The notes under the pieces were generated by a model that saw only the letters and a program-made list of their open reading frames with translations, made no database searches and was not told where the DNA came from. DNA of 50,519 bases, from the NCBI GenBank assembly GCA_002295885.1, contig DBGM01000032.1, positions 687 to 51,205 on the forward strand, written 5' to 3'. Each line of letters starts with the position of its first letter. The stretch's first letter is position 1. Origin of the DNA: Phycisphaerales bacterium UBA854 (GTDB lineage: Bacteria; Planctomycetota; Phycisphaerae; Phycisphaerales; SM1A02). Positions 33,917 through 43,109 of the stretch are shown piece after piece. Made by a program: the position numbers and the translations under genes.

Positions 33917-34552
33917 TTATCGTGCCGTCGCCTCGAGGCTCACGATGATCCGGGTCTCGTCGCCCAGACTGCCGCTGGCGACGCCGTAGGACATCCCGTA
34001 CTCGCTCCGCTTGACCGAGAAGATGCATTCCAGTCCGATCTTCTCGCCCCGCTTGCCGGTGCTGTGGCCCACGAGGACGGCCTCGACCTTGATTCGCTTG
34101 GTGACTCCGTGCATCGTGAGATCGCCCTCGACGTCGAAGACGTCCCCGTCGGGATGCTCCCTTGCGGGTGCATGCTTGGCACTCGTGCTCTTGAACGTCA
34201 TGTTCGGGAACTCGACCGCATTGAAGAAGTCGGGATTCTTCAGATGGCCGTCGAGTCCGGGATGGCCCGAGTCGACGCTGTCGATGCTCACGGCGATGTC
34301 GAAGACCAGTCCGCGGTTGGACTCGGGGTCGAACTCGATCGTGCCCGTGACATCATTGAACCGGCCGTAGAACATGCCGGCGCCGAGGTGCTGGACACGG
34401 AAGAGGGTGGCGGAGTGAACGGGATCCACGTCGAAGGTCTTGACTTCGGATTGCGTGGCGCTCGGTTCCGGCGACGCCTGGGATGCCGCAAGGGACAGGG
34501 CGCCGGCCGTGATCATCAGGAGCGTGAGGGTGATCGTATGCAGTGGTTTCAT
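33917..34552 (-). CDS. YceI-family periplasmic lipid-binding protein
   Basis: A 211-residue exported YceI protein. Signal peptide about 1-26; AAGGAGG precedes the ATG. YceI motifs are present: DPVHSATLFRVQHLGAGMFYGRFND, a SVDSGHPGLDGHLKNPDFFN helix and PNMTFKSTS, then DVEGDLTMHGVTKRI. The family is a lipocalin-like barrel that binds isoprenoid chains such as polyprenyl phosphates or quinone precursors. It lies 15 nt after the tricorn-protease gene and 7 nt before the membrane-protein gene. Confidence 0.94.
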   Translation of the reverse strand: MKPLHTITLTLLMITAGALSLAASQASPEPSATQSEVKTFDVDPVHSATLFRVQHLGAGMFYGRFNDVTGTIEFDPESNRGLVFDIAVSIDSVDSGHPGLDGHLKNPDFFNAVEFPNMTFKSTSAKHAPAREHPDGDVFDVEGDLTMHGVTKRIKVEAVLVGHSTGKRGEKIGLECIFSVKRSEYGMSYGVASGSLGDETRIIVSLEATAR

Positions 34553-34567
34553 TTTGACCTCCTTGGT

Positions 34568-37500
34568 TCAATATTCGTCGACGGGAAGACCCATTCCGCT
34601 GCGGTCCGGATCCGCGGGGCGAACCGCGGGTACGAACGGCCGGTCCTCGATGGCCTGCAGCATTTCCGCGATGGCGACGTCGAGTTGGGGATCACCGCCG
34701 CCGACCATCAGGGAGGGATCGGCGATGACCTCGATGTCGGGATCGACCCCGTGGCCCTCGACGCCCCAGGTGCCGTCGTTCTCGTAGAAGCCGAAGCGGG
34801 GCACCCGGATGTAGCCGCCGTCGATGGGGCTGGGGTTGCCGGAGATTCCCACCAGACCGCCCCAGGTGCGGGTACCGATCAGCGGTCCGAGTCCGGCCTG
34901 TCGGAACAGCCACGGGAACATGTCGCCGCCGGATCCCGCACGTCCGTTGATCAGCATGCACTTGGGCCCGGAGTGGCTGGCCTGCGGAACCTTCCAGTCC
35001 TTGCCGTCGCGAAGAGCGAACCAGTTCGTGACGGGACGGTTCAGCAGTTCGATGAACCGGTTGGGCAGCTGGCCGCCTCCGTTCCAACGTTCGTCGATGA
35101 TCAGCGCGTCCTTGCCGCTCTGTCCGTAGAACTGGCGGTAGAGATCGTTCTGACCGTTCACGCCCGTATCGGGTACGTAGATGTACCCGACGCGACCGTC
35201 GGTGGCCTTGTCCACATAGGCTCGGTTGCGTTCGATCCAGGCCCGGTAGCGGATCCGGCCGTCGTTGCGCATCGGCTTGACGATGACGCGTCGGGCCTCG
35301 TCGTCCAGCACCGGATTCGCACTGACCGTCAGTTCGGTGTGCTGTCCGGCGGTGCCGATCAGCGCGTGGTGCGGATCGAAGGCGATGTCGACGGGCGTGC
35401 CGTTGACCGCGAGCAGGTAGTCGCCCTCGTGCACGTCCACTCCGGGCATGCTCAGGGGTCCACGCGCGTCGGCGTCCCAGGCGCCACCGGTGTGGATGGT
35501 CTTGAACCGGTAGGCGCCGTCGGCCAGCTCGAAGTCCGCCGCCAGGAGGCCGACCGGTACGTTGCCGGCGCCGGGTTCCATGTCGCCGCCGCCCCGGTAG
35601 GCGTGTCCCACGTTGAGTTCGGCGATCATCTCGCCGATGACGTGATTGAGGTCCTCGCGGCTCATCACATCGGGCAGCATGGCGGCGTATTGGACGCGGA
35701 TCGCATCCCAGTCGACGCCGTGCATGTTCTCGACGTAGAAGTAGTCGCGGAACGTGCGCCACACGTCGTTGAAGATCTGGTTCCATTCCTCGCGGGGGTC
35801 GATGACCACGACCATTCCCCGGGATTTCGCCGTCTTCACGCTACCGCCCGAGCCCGCATTGCGGATCGCGACGGAGCCACCTCGCCGGTGGGCGATCTTC
35901 TTGCCGTCGGCCGACATCTCGAAGGATCCCATCGATGCGCTGGCCGATGATCCCTTGTCGTCGCTGTCGGTGATGTCGTAGGTGTGCAGCTGGCCGTTCT
36001 TGAGATACAGCAGCTTGTTCGAGCTGTTGACGGCAAGATTGGAGTACGAACCGACTCCGGTTGGCAACAGGATCGCCCGGGACTCGATGTCCTCGAAGTG
36101 GATCTCGAAGCCCTCGTCCTCGTCGTCCTTCTTCTCGGACTTGTCCTCGGCAGCCCCGGAGGCACCGGACTCGGAGCCGCCGGTCCGGGTCGCGGTCATG
36201 ATCATGGTCATGCCTTCCGCACTGCGTTCGCCGGTCATGGTGTTGCCGTCGACCTTGAACACCGTCGACTCGGGGTCCCCCTCGTTGGAAAGGGTCAGCT
36301 CGCCGGCATCCGGATTCCAATTTCCTTCGACGTCCATCTCCTCGCCCATCATGTCGATTGAGACCGATCCCGTGACGGAGTAGTCCTCGGTCATGCTGAG
36401 CACCATGGAGAAGGTGATCGCGGGCATCTCGGCCGGAGCACCGATCACCTCGACGCTGCCGTTCCAGGTGCCGCTGATCGGATCCTCCATCAGCATGGCG
36501 GTGAGGTTCGAGACGAACCCTGTGTTCGTTGCGGAACGCCATGAAGCCTTCTCGTCGTCCTTCGGGGCGTCGTCCCCCTCGGTGGGCTGGTCGGCGGGTG
36601 CTTCATCACCCTCGGCCTCGCCCTGCTCGTCGTCGGTCTCCTCCGCCCCCTCGTCGGCGGGCTCCTCCTCCTTCTCCTCCTCCCATTCCACCTCGTCGAA
36701 CTCGACCGTCCAGACGGGATCCATGTCGTTGCGGAGCGGCATGGCGTAGAGGTTGCCCGGCTCGGTGTAGATGAAGGTACCGTCGACGGGGGAGTACTCG
36801 GGCCGGAAGGTCCGTCCGCTGGTGAAGTAGAGGTAGTCGCCCTCGCGGTCGAAGGCCGGATCCATGTCGTTGAACATGGGGCTGGTGACACGATGGTGCT
36901 CGTCGGCTTCGGTGTCGTAGATCCAGATCGATGACATGCCGTTGTCGTCCGTCCGGTCGTAGGCCAGCCATCTGGAATCGTGGGACCAGCTGGTGGAGGG
37001 ACGCTGCGCGTAGGTGTCGGACACCACGTGCCGACGTTCACCGCTTTCGACGTCGATCATGTGCACGTCACCGGCCTTGCCGGTGTAGAGGATCTTCTTG
37101 GAGTCGGGACTCCATTCGGTCGCATGCTTGAAGGGTGTGCCGTCCGTGGTCAGCTGTCTTCGTTCGCCCTTGCCGTCGGACTGGATGATGTAGAGCTCGT
37201 ACTCGTCGCTCTCGTCGCTGAAGTACGTGATCCATCGCCCGTCGGGGCTCCACATCGGATCCCGCTCGGCCACTCCCGCGGTGTTGGTCATGTTCCTCGC
37301 GACGCCGTTCTCGCTGGGCAGGGACCAGATCTCACCGCGTGCCTCGACCGCGACGCGCTTGCCCTTGGGAGACACCGCGAAGTTCCGGATCGAGTCGCCG
37401 GTCTCGATGCGACGGTGGCGAACCGACGGGCGGTCACCGGGAATGGTGACCTCGACGACCCGCGTCGCTCCGGTGGGAAGATCCAGGACCATCAGATCGG

Positions 37501-38332
37501 TGCCATGCTGGAAGATGATCTCGCCGCCGCCGTCCGGGCCGGGCCCAATCGAGGGCCACAGCACGTCGAATTCCGTGAAGTCCGTCACCTGGACGCGGGT
37601 GTCGGTGGCCAGGTCGTACTTCCAGATGTTGAGTCGGTGGTTCGCTCCCGCATCCGAGAGGTAGTACAGCGTGTCTCCCTGCCACATGGGCTGGGTGTCC
37701 GTCCCCTCCCAGTCCGTGATCTGCATCGCGTTGAGTCCCACCAGATCCATGATCCAGAGGTCGGAGGCCATGCCGCCGCGGTACCGCTTCCAGGTCCGAC
37801 CGTCGCGGGAGTGGGGCGTGTAGGCGAGGAGTGTTCCGTCGCCGTGGATCGCGCCCGCGGCCCCGTAGGGAATGGGCAGTTCGGTGGGCAGGCCGCCGTC
37901 GGCACTGACGGTGTAGAGCTTCTGGTCCTGACCCAGCCCCTGGTAGTCGTAGCCGGCGAAGAGAAGCGAATCGCCGGACCAGTCGCAGAAGGCCTCGCGA
38001 CTGGGATGGTGCGTCACCCGGAAGGGTTGTCCGCCGCCAGTCGGGATCACGTACAGATCCTGCCCCCCGTCGTAGTTGCCGGTGAAGGCGATGCGGGTAC
38101 CGTCCGCATTGAAGCGGGGGCGACCTTCCCGTCCCATCGGACTCGCCAGCGGGCGGGCCATGCCGCCGTCGCGATCCACCGTCCACAGATCATTGGCGTA
38201 TGTGAAGACGATGTGGTTCTTTGAGATGTCCGGATACCGCAGCATGCCGGCGTGGGGCTGCACGTTCGCGGCGGCCAGACCGCTCGGAAGAAGGACGGAG
38301 AGAAGGGCCAGCAGGGGGCGGTGATTCGTCAT
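34568..38332 (-). CDS. Tricorn-like S41 protease with an inserted beta domain
   Basis: A 1254-residue exported tricorn-type protease (signal peptide ending LAAA|N). N-terminal beta-propeller repeats (ANDLWTVDRDGG, GGQDLYVIPTGGGQPFRVT, DEYELYIIQSDGKGERRQLT) lead to a PDZ-like domain (VHEGDYLLAVNGTPV) and a C-terminal S41 domain. Likely catalytic residues are H910 (GHAY), nucleophile S1134 (RAGSGGDMFPW) and E1192 (VEGHGVDPDI); the Ser preceding the His in archaeal tricorn is Gly here. Residues about 545-755 interrupt the propeller region with an acidic linker, a beta-rich segment (ISGTWNGSVEVIG... MDVEGNWNPDAGELTL) and a second acidic linker. The usual start is ATG 38332, one codon after an in-frame TTG. 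Role: periplasmic degradation of oligopeptides. Confidence 0.93.
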   Translation of the reverse strand: MTNHRPLLALLSVLLPSGLAAANVQPHAGMLRYPDISKNHIVFTYANDLWTVDRDGGMARPLASPMGREGRPRFNADGTRIAFTGNYDGGQDLYVIPTGGGQPFRVTHHPSREAFCDWSGDSLLFAGYDYQGLGQDQKLYTVSADGGLPTELPIPYGAAGAIHGDGTLLAYTPHSRDGRTWKRYRGGMASDLWIMDLVGLNAMQITDWEGTDTQPMWQGDTLYYLSDAGANHRLNIWKYDLATDTRVQVTDFTEFDVLWPSIGPGPDGGGEIIFQHGTDLMVLDLPTGATRVVEVTIPGDRPSVRHRRIETGDSIRNFAVSPKGKRVAVEARGEIWSLPSENGVARNMTNTAGVAERDPMWSPDGRWITYFSDESDEYELYIIQSDGKGERRQLTTDGTPFKHATEWSPDSKKILYTGKAGDVHMIDVESGERRHVVSDTYAQRPSTSWSHDSRWLAYDRTDDNGMSSIWIYDTEADEHHRVTSPMFNDMDPAFDREGDYLYFTSGRTFRPEYSPVDGTFIYTEPGNLYAMPLRNDMDPVWTVEFDEVEWEEEKEEEPADEGAEETDDEQGEAEGDEAPADQPTEGDDAPKDDEKASWRSATNTGFVSNLTAMLMEDPISGTWNGSVEVIGAPAEMPAITFSMVLSMTEDYSVTGSVSIDMMGEEMDVEGNWNPDAGELTLSNEGDPESTVFKVDGNTMTGERSAEGMTMIMTATRTGGSESGASGAAEDKSEKKDDEDEGFEIHFEDIESRAILLPTGVGSYSNLAVNSSNKLLYLKNGQLHTYDITDSDDKGSSASASMGSFEMSADGKKIAHRRGGSVAIRNAGSGGSVKTAKSRGMVVVIDPREEWNQIFNDVWRTFRDYFYVENMHGVDWDAIRVQYAAMLPDVMSREDLNHVIGEMIAELNVGHAYRGGGDMEPGAGNVPVGLLAADFELADGAYRFKTIHTGGAWDADARGPLSMPGVDVHEGDYLLAVNGTPVDIAFDPHHALIGTAGQHTELTVSANPVLDDEARRVIVKPMRNDGRIRYRAWIERNRAYVDKATDGRVGYIYVPDTGVNGQNDLYRQFYGQSGKDALIIDERWNGGGQLPNRFIELLNRPVTNWFALRDGKDWKVPQASHSGPKCMLINGRAGSGGDMFPWLFRQAGLGPLIGTRTWGGLVGISGNPSPIDGGYIRVPRFGFYENDGTWGVEGHGVDPDIEVIADPSLMVGGGDPQLDVAIAEMLQAIEDRPFVPAVRPADPDRSGMGLPVDEY

Positions 38333-38335
38333 CAA

Positions 38336-38600
38336 AGGGCTTCCTTAGGTCAGTGGATCCCGAAATGGGGCCAGGATGAATCAGGATAGGCGAGGTCCCG
38401 CCCTTCAGGGGCCCCAGGGCCCGGGCAATCCGGCCAGTCTTGGGCCGTTCTCGGACCGGTTGGACCATCGGCCCGCCCGCACAGCCGGTACAGCCCGGAC
38501 AGCCCCCGGCTCCCGGTGGTTTCATTGGGGTTTCGATTCGACACCGCGGGCCACCGTGGCACCTTAGGAGTGCCCCGGACGGGGCTCGGATCTCCTCCCG
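38336..38600. other. Intergenic region between divergent genes
   Basis: No ORF is supported in this 265-nt gap. It must contain the promoters for the tricorn operon and the beta-helix gene, but no convincing -35/-10 pair was found. A small hairpin GCCCC-GGAC-GGGGC (38572-38585) lies 15 nt before the plus-strand ATG and would occupy the ribosome-binding region; a GC-rich GGGGCCCCAGGGCCC tract is near 38410. Confidence 0.4.
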
Positions 38601-39689
38601 ATGACCACACCACACAGAGTTCGACTGCACCATGCACTGGCCCTCCTGCTGATGGCCAGCTGTGGTCGTGCGGGTCTGGCGAAGGTCATCGCCGTCCCGG
38701 CCGACGTTCCCACCATCCAGGGGGCTGTAGAGGCCGCGCAACACGGGGACGAGATTCTCGTCGCCGCTGGGACGTGGCGCGAAACGATCGATTTGAAGGG
38801 AAAGACCATCGTGCTCCGCAGCGCCGAAGGGCCGCAGGCGACGATGCTCGATGGTCGGGGATTGAAGGGAAGTGTGCTCCGCTGCACCGGGGGAGAGTCG
38901 GCGGAGACCCGGATCGAGGGGTTCACGGTCACCGGGGGGAGCGGTGACGTGGACGCCCACGGTCCGGAGGCCACGATCGGGGGGGGGCTGCTGGTTCTGG
39001 GAAGCAGCCCGGTCATCGTCGATTGCGTGTTCCGGGAGAACCGGGTGCTGCTCCACGGCGGTGCGGCCTATTGCGGCATGAACGCCAATCCCTCCTTCCT
39101 CGGATGTACGTTCGACTCCAATGCGGCGGAGAAGGGCGGAGCGGTCTTCAACATCCGGAGCAACCCACGGTTCTCGTCCTGCACGTTCGTACGCAATCTC
39201 GCGGACTACGGAGGGGGTGCCGTCTTCAACGATCGCCGGTGCGGTCCGAGCTTCATCGCCTGCCGGTTCGATGCCAACGAAGCGCTGTACAACGGCGGTG
39301 CGATCTACGACTACGAAAGCCGCGGAAGCCTGTCCGGCTGCAGCTTCGCCCGGAACACGGCGGCCTTCAAGGGCGGAGCGGTCTACAGCGGCTACCGCAG
39401 CGATACCGTGATGGCCGATTGCCGGTTCCTGACCCAGACCGACGACGTCGCCGGGCGGCGCGGTGTGACCCTGAGCGCGACCATGGTGCACGGGGCCTGC
39501 TGCATCGGCGGCGGCTGCATCGTGGCCACGCGGACCGACTGCGAGAACGCGGGAGGTGCGTTCAGTGGAGAGGGCACCATCTGCGAGACCACGGTGACCA
39601 GCTGCCCCAAGACGCTCCATGGCGATCTGAACAACGACGGATCCGTCGACCGGGTCGACATGGCCGTGCTCATGCTGCTCTGGAAGTAG
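38601..39689 (+). CDS. Secreted parallel beta-helix protein with C-terminal dockerin
   Basis: A 362-residue exported protein. Signal peptide about 1-27. It begins IAVPADVPTIQGAVEAAQHGDEI, the usual opening of right-handed beta-helix proteins, then shows repeated rungs: GGGLLVLGSSPVIVDCVF, GGAAYCGMNANPSFLGCTF, GGAVFNIRSNPRFSSCTF, GGAVFNDRRCGPSFIACRF and GGAIYDYESRGSLSGCSF. A cysteine-rich segment (ACCIGGGCIVATRTDC) precedes a single dockerin-like repeat GDLNNDGSVDRVDMAVLML at the C-terminus. Such proteins are often polysaccharide lyases or adhesins; no catalytic site could be assigned. Its stop is one nt from the convergent eboF stop. Confidence 0.8.
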   Translation: MTTPHRVRLHHALALLLMASCGRAGLAKVIAVPADVPTIQGAVEAAQHGDEILVAAGTWRETIDLKGKTIVLRSAEGPQATMLDGRGLKGSVLRCTGGESAETRIEGFTVTGGSGDVDAHGPEATIGGGLLVLGSSPVIVDCVFRENRVLLHGGAAYCGMNANPSFLGCTFDSNAAEKGGAVFNIRSNPRFSSCTFVRNLADYGGGAVFNDRRCGPSFIACRFDANEALYNGGAIYDYESRGSLSGCSFARNTAAFKGGAVYSGYRSDTVMADCRFLTQTDDVAGRRGVTLSATMVHGACCIGGGCIVATRTDCENAGGAFSGEGTICETTVTSCPKTLHGDLNNDGSVDRVDMAVLMLLWK

Positions 39690-39690
39690 T

Positions 39691-41067
39691 TCAGACCTGA
39701 AGCAGCCGGAGTGCGATGTCGTGCACATCCGTTGCCGCAATCGTTTCGGGCAGGTCCTCCATCGATTCACTGCACAGGAGTACCGGGGACCGGTCCGGTC
39801 CCAGGTCCGTTCGTCCGTGGGAGCCCCGGACGAGTGAGGTGTCCAGCGGGATCACATCCATCAGGGTCCGGAAGCCCAGCTTCTTGCGGAGCAGTCGCCA
39901 GGCGATTCCCGCACGGAGCAGGGGCCGGTCCGGATCGAGGAAGAGTTCCCGCGGGTCGTAGCCCGGCTTGCGATGAATGTCCACGGTCCGGGCGAAGTCC
40001 GGGGCCCGTCCCGCATCGAGCCAGTAGTCCCAGGTGAACCATCGCCTCGGCTCGCTGATGCAGACCAGATCACCGCAACGCTCGTGCGCGAGTCCCCGGG
40101 TGATGAGTTCCTCCCCGGCCAGCACCTCGTCGATGCCGTCGTTCGCTTCGAGCAGGGGCCGGATCGTCGCGGGATCGACGTCGTCCCCGAGGTAGACGTG
40201 GGCGATCTGGTGGTCGGCGATCGCGAAGGCCTTCGACGCGCCGGCATCCAGCAACTCGCGTCCCCGCTCCTCACGGATGGCCAGCAGTCCGGCCTCGCGA
40301 AGGATGCGATTGATCGCCACGGCGTCGTCCACCGGGCCGATGCCGTATTCGCTCACCGCCAGCACCCGGCATCCACGGTCGCGGTAGAAGTCGATCAGGT
40401 CACCGGTGAGCTCGTCGATCTCGCGGACGTGTCGTGCGATCGAGGAATCTTCGGGACCCAACTGCTGCAGTGCGTAGTCCAGATGCGGAAGGTAGACGAG
40501 CTGGAGATCGGGAGATGTCGCCTCGTGCACGATGCGACTCGCCTCCGCGATCCAGTGGCTGGAACGGAGGTCCGAGCCCGGTCCCCAGAAGTGGAACAGC
40601 GGAAACGGGCCGAGTTCGCGCTGGAGCCGGTCACGCAGTTCCGGGGGATTGGTCCAGATGTCCGGCAGCTTGCGTCCGTCGGCGGGGTACATCGGCCGGG
40701 GGGTCACCGCGGTGTCCGCGGTCGAATACATGTTGTACCACCAGAACATGTTGCTGCAGGTGAAGTCCGGTTCGCTGCGTCGGGCCGTCTCCCAGATCTT
40801 GTCACCGCCGACCAGCCGGTTCGACTGCTTCCAGAACCGGACCTCGCACGAGGTCCGGTCGTACCAGCCGTTGCCCACGATTCCGTGTTCGGACGGGGAT
40901 CGCCCGGTGAGCATGCACGACTGAGCGGTGCAGGTCACCGCGGGAAAGGCGGGAGCGATCGTGCGCCGTGTGCCGTCGTCCGCGAGCGCACGAAGCCGCG
41001 GTGCGTGATCACGCAGCAGTCCCCGATCGAGGCCGACCACGTTCAGGATGACGGTGGGGTGGGCCAC
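39691..41067 (-). CDS. eboF: EboF: alkaline-phosphatase/phosphodiesterase superfamily protein
   Basis: A 458-residue member of the type I phosphodiesterase/nucleotide pyrophosphatase group. The nucleophile region is FPAVTCTAQSCMLTGRSPSEHGIVGN (Thr45 candidate), with metal-ligand regions YLPHLDYALQQLG, SEYGIGPVDD and the late HRKPGYDPRELFLD. There is no signal peptide. Start is a GTG three nt after the eboC stop. In Ebo clusters this is the usual sixth gene; it probably acts on a phosphorylated or nucleotidyl intermediate. The assignment rests on family plus the order of neighbours. It is the last gene of the operon. Confidence 0.88.
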   Translation of the reverse strand: MAHPTVILNVVGLDRGLLRDHAPRLRALADDGTRRTIAPAFPAVTCTAQSCMLTGRSPSEHGIVGNGWYDRTSCEVRFWKQSNRLVGGDKIWETARRSEPDFTCSNMFWWYNMYSTADTAVTPRPMYPADGRKLPDIWTNPPELRDRLQRELGPFPLFHFWGPGSDLRSSHWIAEASRIVHEATSPDLQLVYLPHLDYALQQLGPEDSSIARHVREIDELTGDLIDFYRDRGCRVLAVSEYGIGPVDDAVAINRILREAGLLAIREERGRELLDAGASKAFAIADHQIAHVYLGDDVDPATIRPLLEANDGIDEVLAGEELITRGLAHERCGDLVCISEPRRWFTWDYWLDAGRAPDFARTVDIHRKPGYDPRELFLDPDRPLLRAGIAWRLLRKKLGFRTLMDVIPLDTSLVRGSHGRTDLGPDRSPVLLCSESMEDLPETIAATDVHDIALRLLQV

Positions 41068-41070
41068 GGT

Positions 41071-41982
41071 TCAGGTCCCGGAGATCGACTGGTGCATCAG
41101 CGACACGATCGCGAAGCAGGCGATGGCGAGCAGGGCCAGCACGACCCATCCGATCATCGCGAGGAAGAACGCATCCAGCAGGGCCATGCCCGCCAGCAGA
41201 CCGAGCACGCTTCCCGTCACCCGGGGCGGCTCGAGGGCCAGCAGGTCGAGACTCCGTCGGATGCGCAGCCCCAGCATGACGGCGGTGATCAGGAACGCCA
41301 GCCAGGGGATGATGCTCCAGTCCATCGGAAAGGCGATCGCGAGCGCGCACGCGGGCCCGATGGCGCCCAGGCCGATCAGCATCGTGGTCCACGCTCCGGC
41401 CCGGCCGCCGTGGTCCTCGCCCCGGGCGATGCCCGTGACGCCGGCGGTGTAGAGGCCGATGCCGATGCAGAGGGGAATCAACAGCACGGGGTCGGGATTC
41501 GCCGTGATGGCGAAGGCGGCCACCACGTACACCAGGGCCCGGCAGAGTCCCATCAGGATCAGGGCCGGTGCGGTTGTGCCGTGCAGACGTTCGTAGAGCA
41601 GGATGGAGACCAGCAGCGCCGTGGCGGCGATGCCTCCCGGCCATCCGCCGGCGAGTGTGCAGCCGATCCAGCCCGCCAGCAGGAGCAGGCATCCCACGAT
41701 GCTGGCCGAACGGCGATCGATCTGGCCCGCGGGGATCGGACGGTTCGGCGTCTCGACGGCGTCCCGCTCGGCGTCCGCCACGTCGTTCAGGATCATGCCG
41801 GCCAGGTAGAACGCGCACACGCCGGCCAGCACGAAGCCGAAGCTGACGGGATCGATCCACGGTCCGGGATCCTCGGAGGGAAGCGACAGGATGCCGAGTC
41901 CGCAGCCGGTCATCACATTCGTGATGCAGGTGGGGAGGTTGGAGATCCGCATCAATCGGAGCCAGGGGTGCAGCTTCTTCAT
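41071..41982 (-). CDS. eboC: EboC: UbiA-family prenyltransferase
   Basis: A 303-residue integral membrane protein with about eight or nine helices. The first Asp-rich motif NDVADAERD (66-74) matches UbiA NDxxDxxxD; the second is less clear, around GVTGIARGEDHGG. It starts LHPWLRLMRISNLPTCITNVMTG, as in UbiA enzymes that attach isoprenoid chains to aromatic or other acceptors. In cyanobacteria EboC is one of the proteins needed to place the scytonemin monomer in the periplasm, which led to the idea that Ebo makes a membrane metabolite. It overlaps eboE by 4 nt (ATGA). Confidence 0.92.
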   Translation of the reverse strand: MKKLHPWLRLMRISNLPTCITNVMTGCGLGILSLPSEDPGPWIDPVSFGFVLAGVCAFYLAGMILNDVADAERDAVETPNRPIPAGQIDRRSASIVGCLLLLAGWIGCTLAGGWPGGIAATALLVSILLYERLHGTTAPALILMGLCRALVYVVAAFAITANPDPVLLIPLCIGIGLYTAGVTGIARGEDHGGRAGAWTTMLIGLGAIGPACALAIAFPMDWSIIPWLAFLITAVMLGLRIRRSLDLLALEPPRVTGSVLGLLAGMALLDAFFLAMIGWVVLALLAIACFAIVSLMHQSISGT

Positions 41983-43109
41983 GGTGTTTCCTCATCGGCC
42001 AGCCGGGCCCGCGTCCATTGCACTTCGGCGGCAATCCCGTCGGCCAGACAATCGGGTCGGATCGAATCGGGCAGGGCCGACCAGGCATAGGTCTCCACTT
42101 CCCAGACCAGCGGTTCGTCGCGGGTGCGCAGCAGTTCGAGGGCCTCGACGAGCTGGGACTGCGTGGTGCCGAGCGGCCCCAGGGTCTCGAGGTGCACCGG
42201 GACGTGGAAATGGATTCGCCAGCGACCGCCCCGTTCGGCGGCGAGGGCTGCTTCGAGATCCTCATGGAACCGATCGCCGTCCCCATCGCGGACCATGACC
42301 TGGTGCAGCCATCTCGGATCGCGGAAGGCCTCCAGGGCCGCCCGACCGGCTTCGGGGTCCCGGTGCATGTCGACCTCCAGGGCATTCGACACCTGCACCC
42401 GACCGATGCCGATCGAGCGGGCGTCCAGCGCCTCGAGTCCGCGTGCAAAGTCCTCGTACATGACGGCGGCGTGACAGCAGTCGATGCAGGCGCGGAGGTG
42501 GCGACGGACCCGCGCTTCGTCGGAGCCCCCCAGGAGATGCCGTTCGAAGAACGATGCCAGTCCGTCCAGGCGTTCGATGGCGCAACCCGGTTCGGGCTCG
42601 AGATCGACGTGGATGCAGCGTCCGGTCCGGTCCTCGAGCTCCTCCAGGCCCGCGCAGAGGGCACGCAGTCGCTCGGCGCAGACGGTCACATCGTGTTCGT
42701 CGAGGGCCGCCCCCCAGCCGAGCGGAACGGTCGAGACGCTGCCGCTTTCACCGGCATCGAGGAGTCCGGCCAGCAGTTCCGCCAGTTCCAGCGTGTAGTG
42801 CGTGCGTGCATCGTCCGTCCAGTCGGGACGGTACACGTCGTGCTTGACCACCTCTTGGTGGAAGTCGCCGAACGGGAATCCGTTCATGGCGAACACCCGC
42901 AGCGACCGTTCCCCCAACCAGTCCCGCAGGCGTTGCACACCGAATCGTCCGGCATCATCGAGGGCGTCGGCCCCGAGCCACAGTCCCAGCGGCAGGGGCG
43001 CATCGCCGCCCAGTCGTTCATGCACGCCGACGGCGTGCCGTTCCAGCCCCTGCAGGATCTGGTCGAGCGACGAGCCCGGGTGGACATTGCTGCAGTACCC
43101 GAGCATCAT
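41979..43109 (-). CDS. eboE: EboE: xylose-isomerase-like TIM-barrel protein
   Basis: A 376-residue cytoplasmic protein of the sugar-phosphate isomerase/epimerase-like TIM-barrel group. It opens MMLGYCSNVHPGSSLDQILQ and has VFAMNGFPFGDFH, HVDLEPEPGC, CIDCCHAAVMYED, HFHVPVHLETLG and VWEVETYAW, which supply the Glu, His and Asp residues expected for a metal site at the barrel mouth. Start 43109 is set by an ATGA overlap with the eboB stop. The substrate is unknown; within Ebo it is thought to act with EboD on a sugar-derived precursor. Followed by eboC with a 4-nt overlap. Confidence 0.9.
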   Translation of the reverse strand: MMLGYCSNVHPGSSLDQILQGLERHAVGVHERLGGDAPLPLGLWLGADALDDAGRFGVQRLRDWLGERSLRVFAMNGFPFGDFHQEVVKHDVYRPDWTDDARTHYTLELAELLAGLLDAGESGSVSTVPLGWGAALDEHDVTVCAERLRALCAGLEELEDRTGRCIHVDLEPEPGCAIERLDGLASFFERHLLGGSDEARVRRHLRACIDCCHAAVMYEDFARGLEALDARSIGIGRVQVSNALEVDMHRDPEAGRAALEAFRDPRWLHQVMVRDGDGDRFHEDLEAALAAERGGRWRIHFHVPVHLETLGPLGTTQSQLVEALELLRTRDEPLVWEVETYAWSALPDSIRPDCLADGIAAEVQWTRARLADEETP

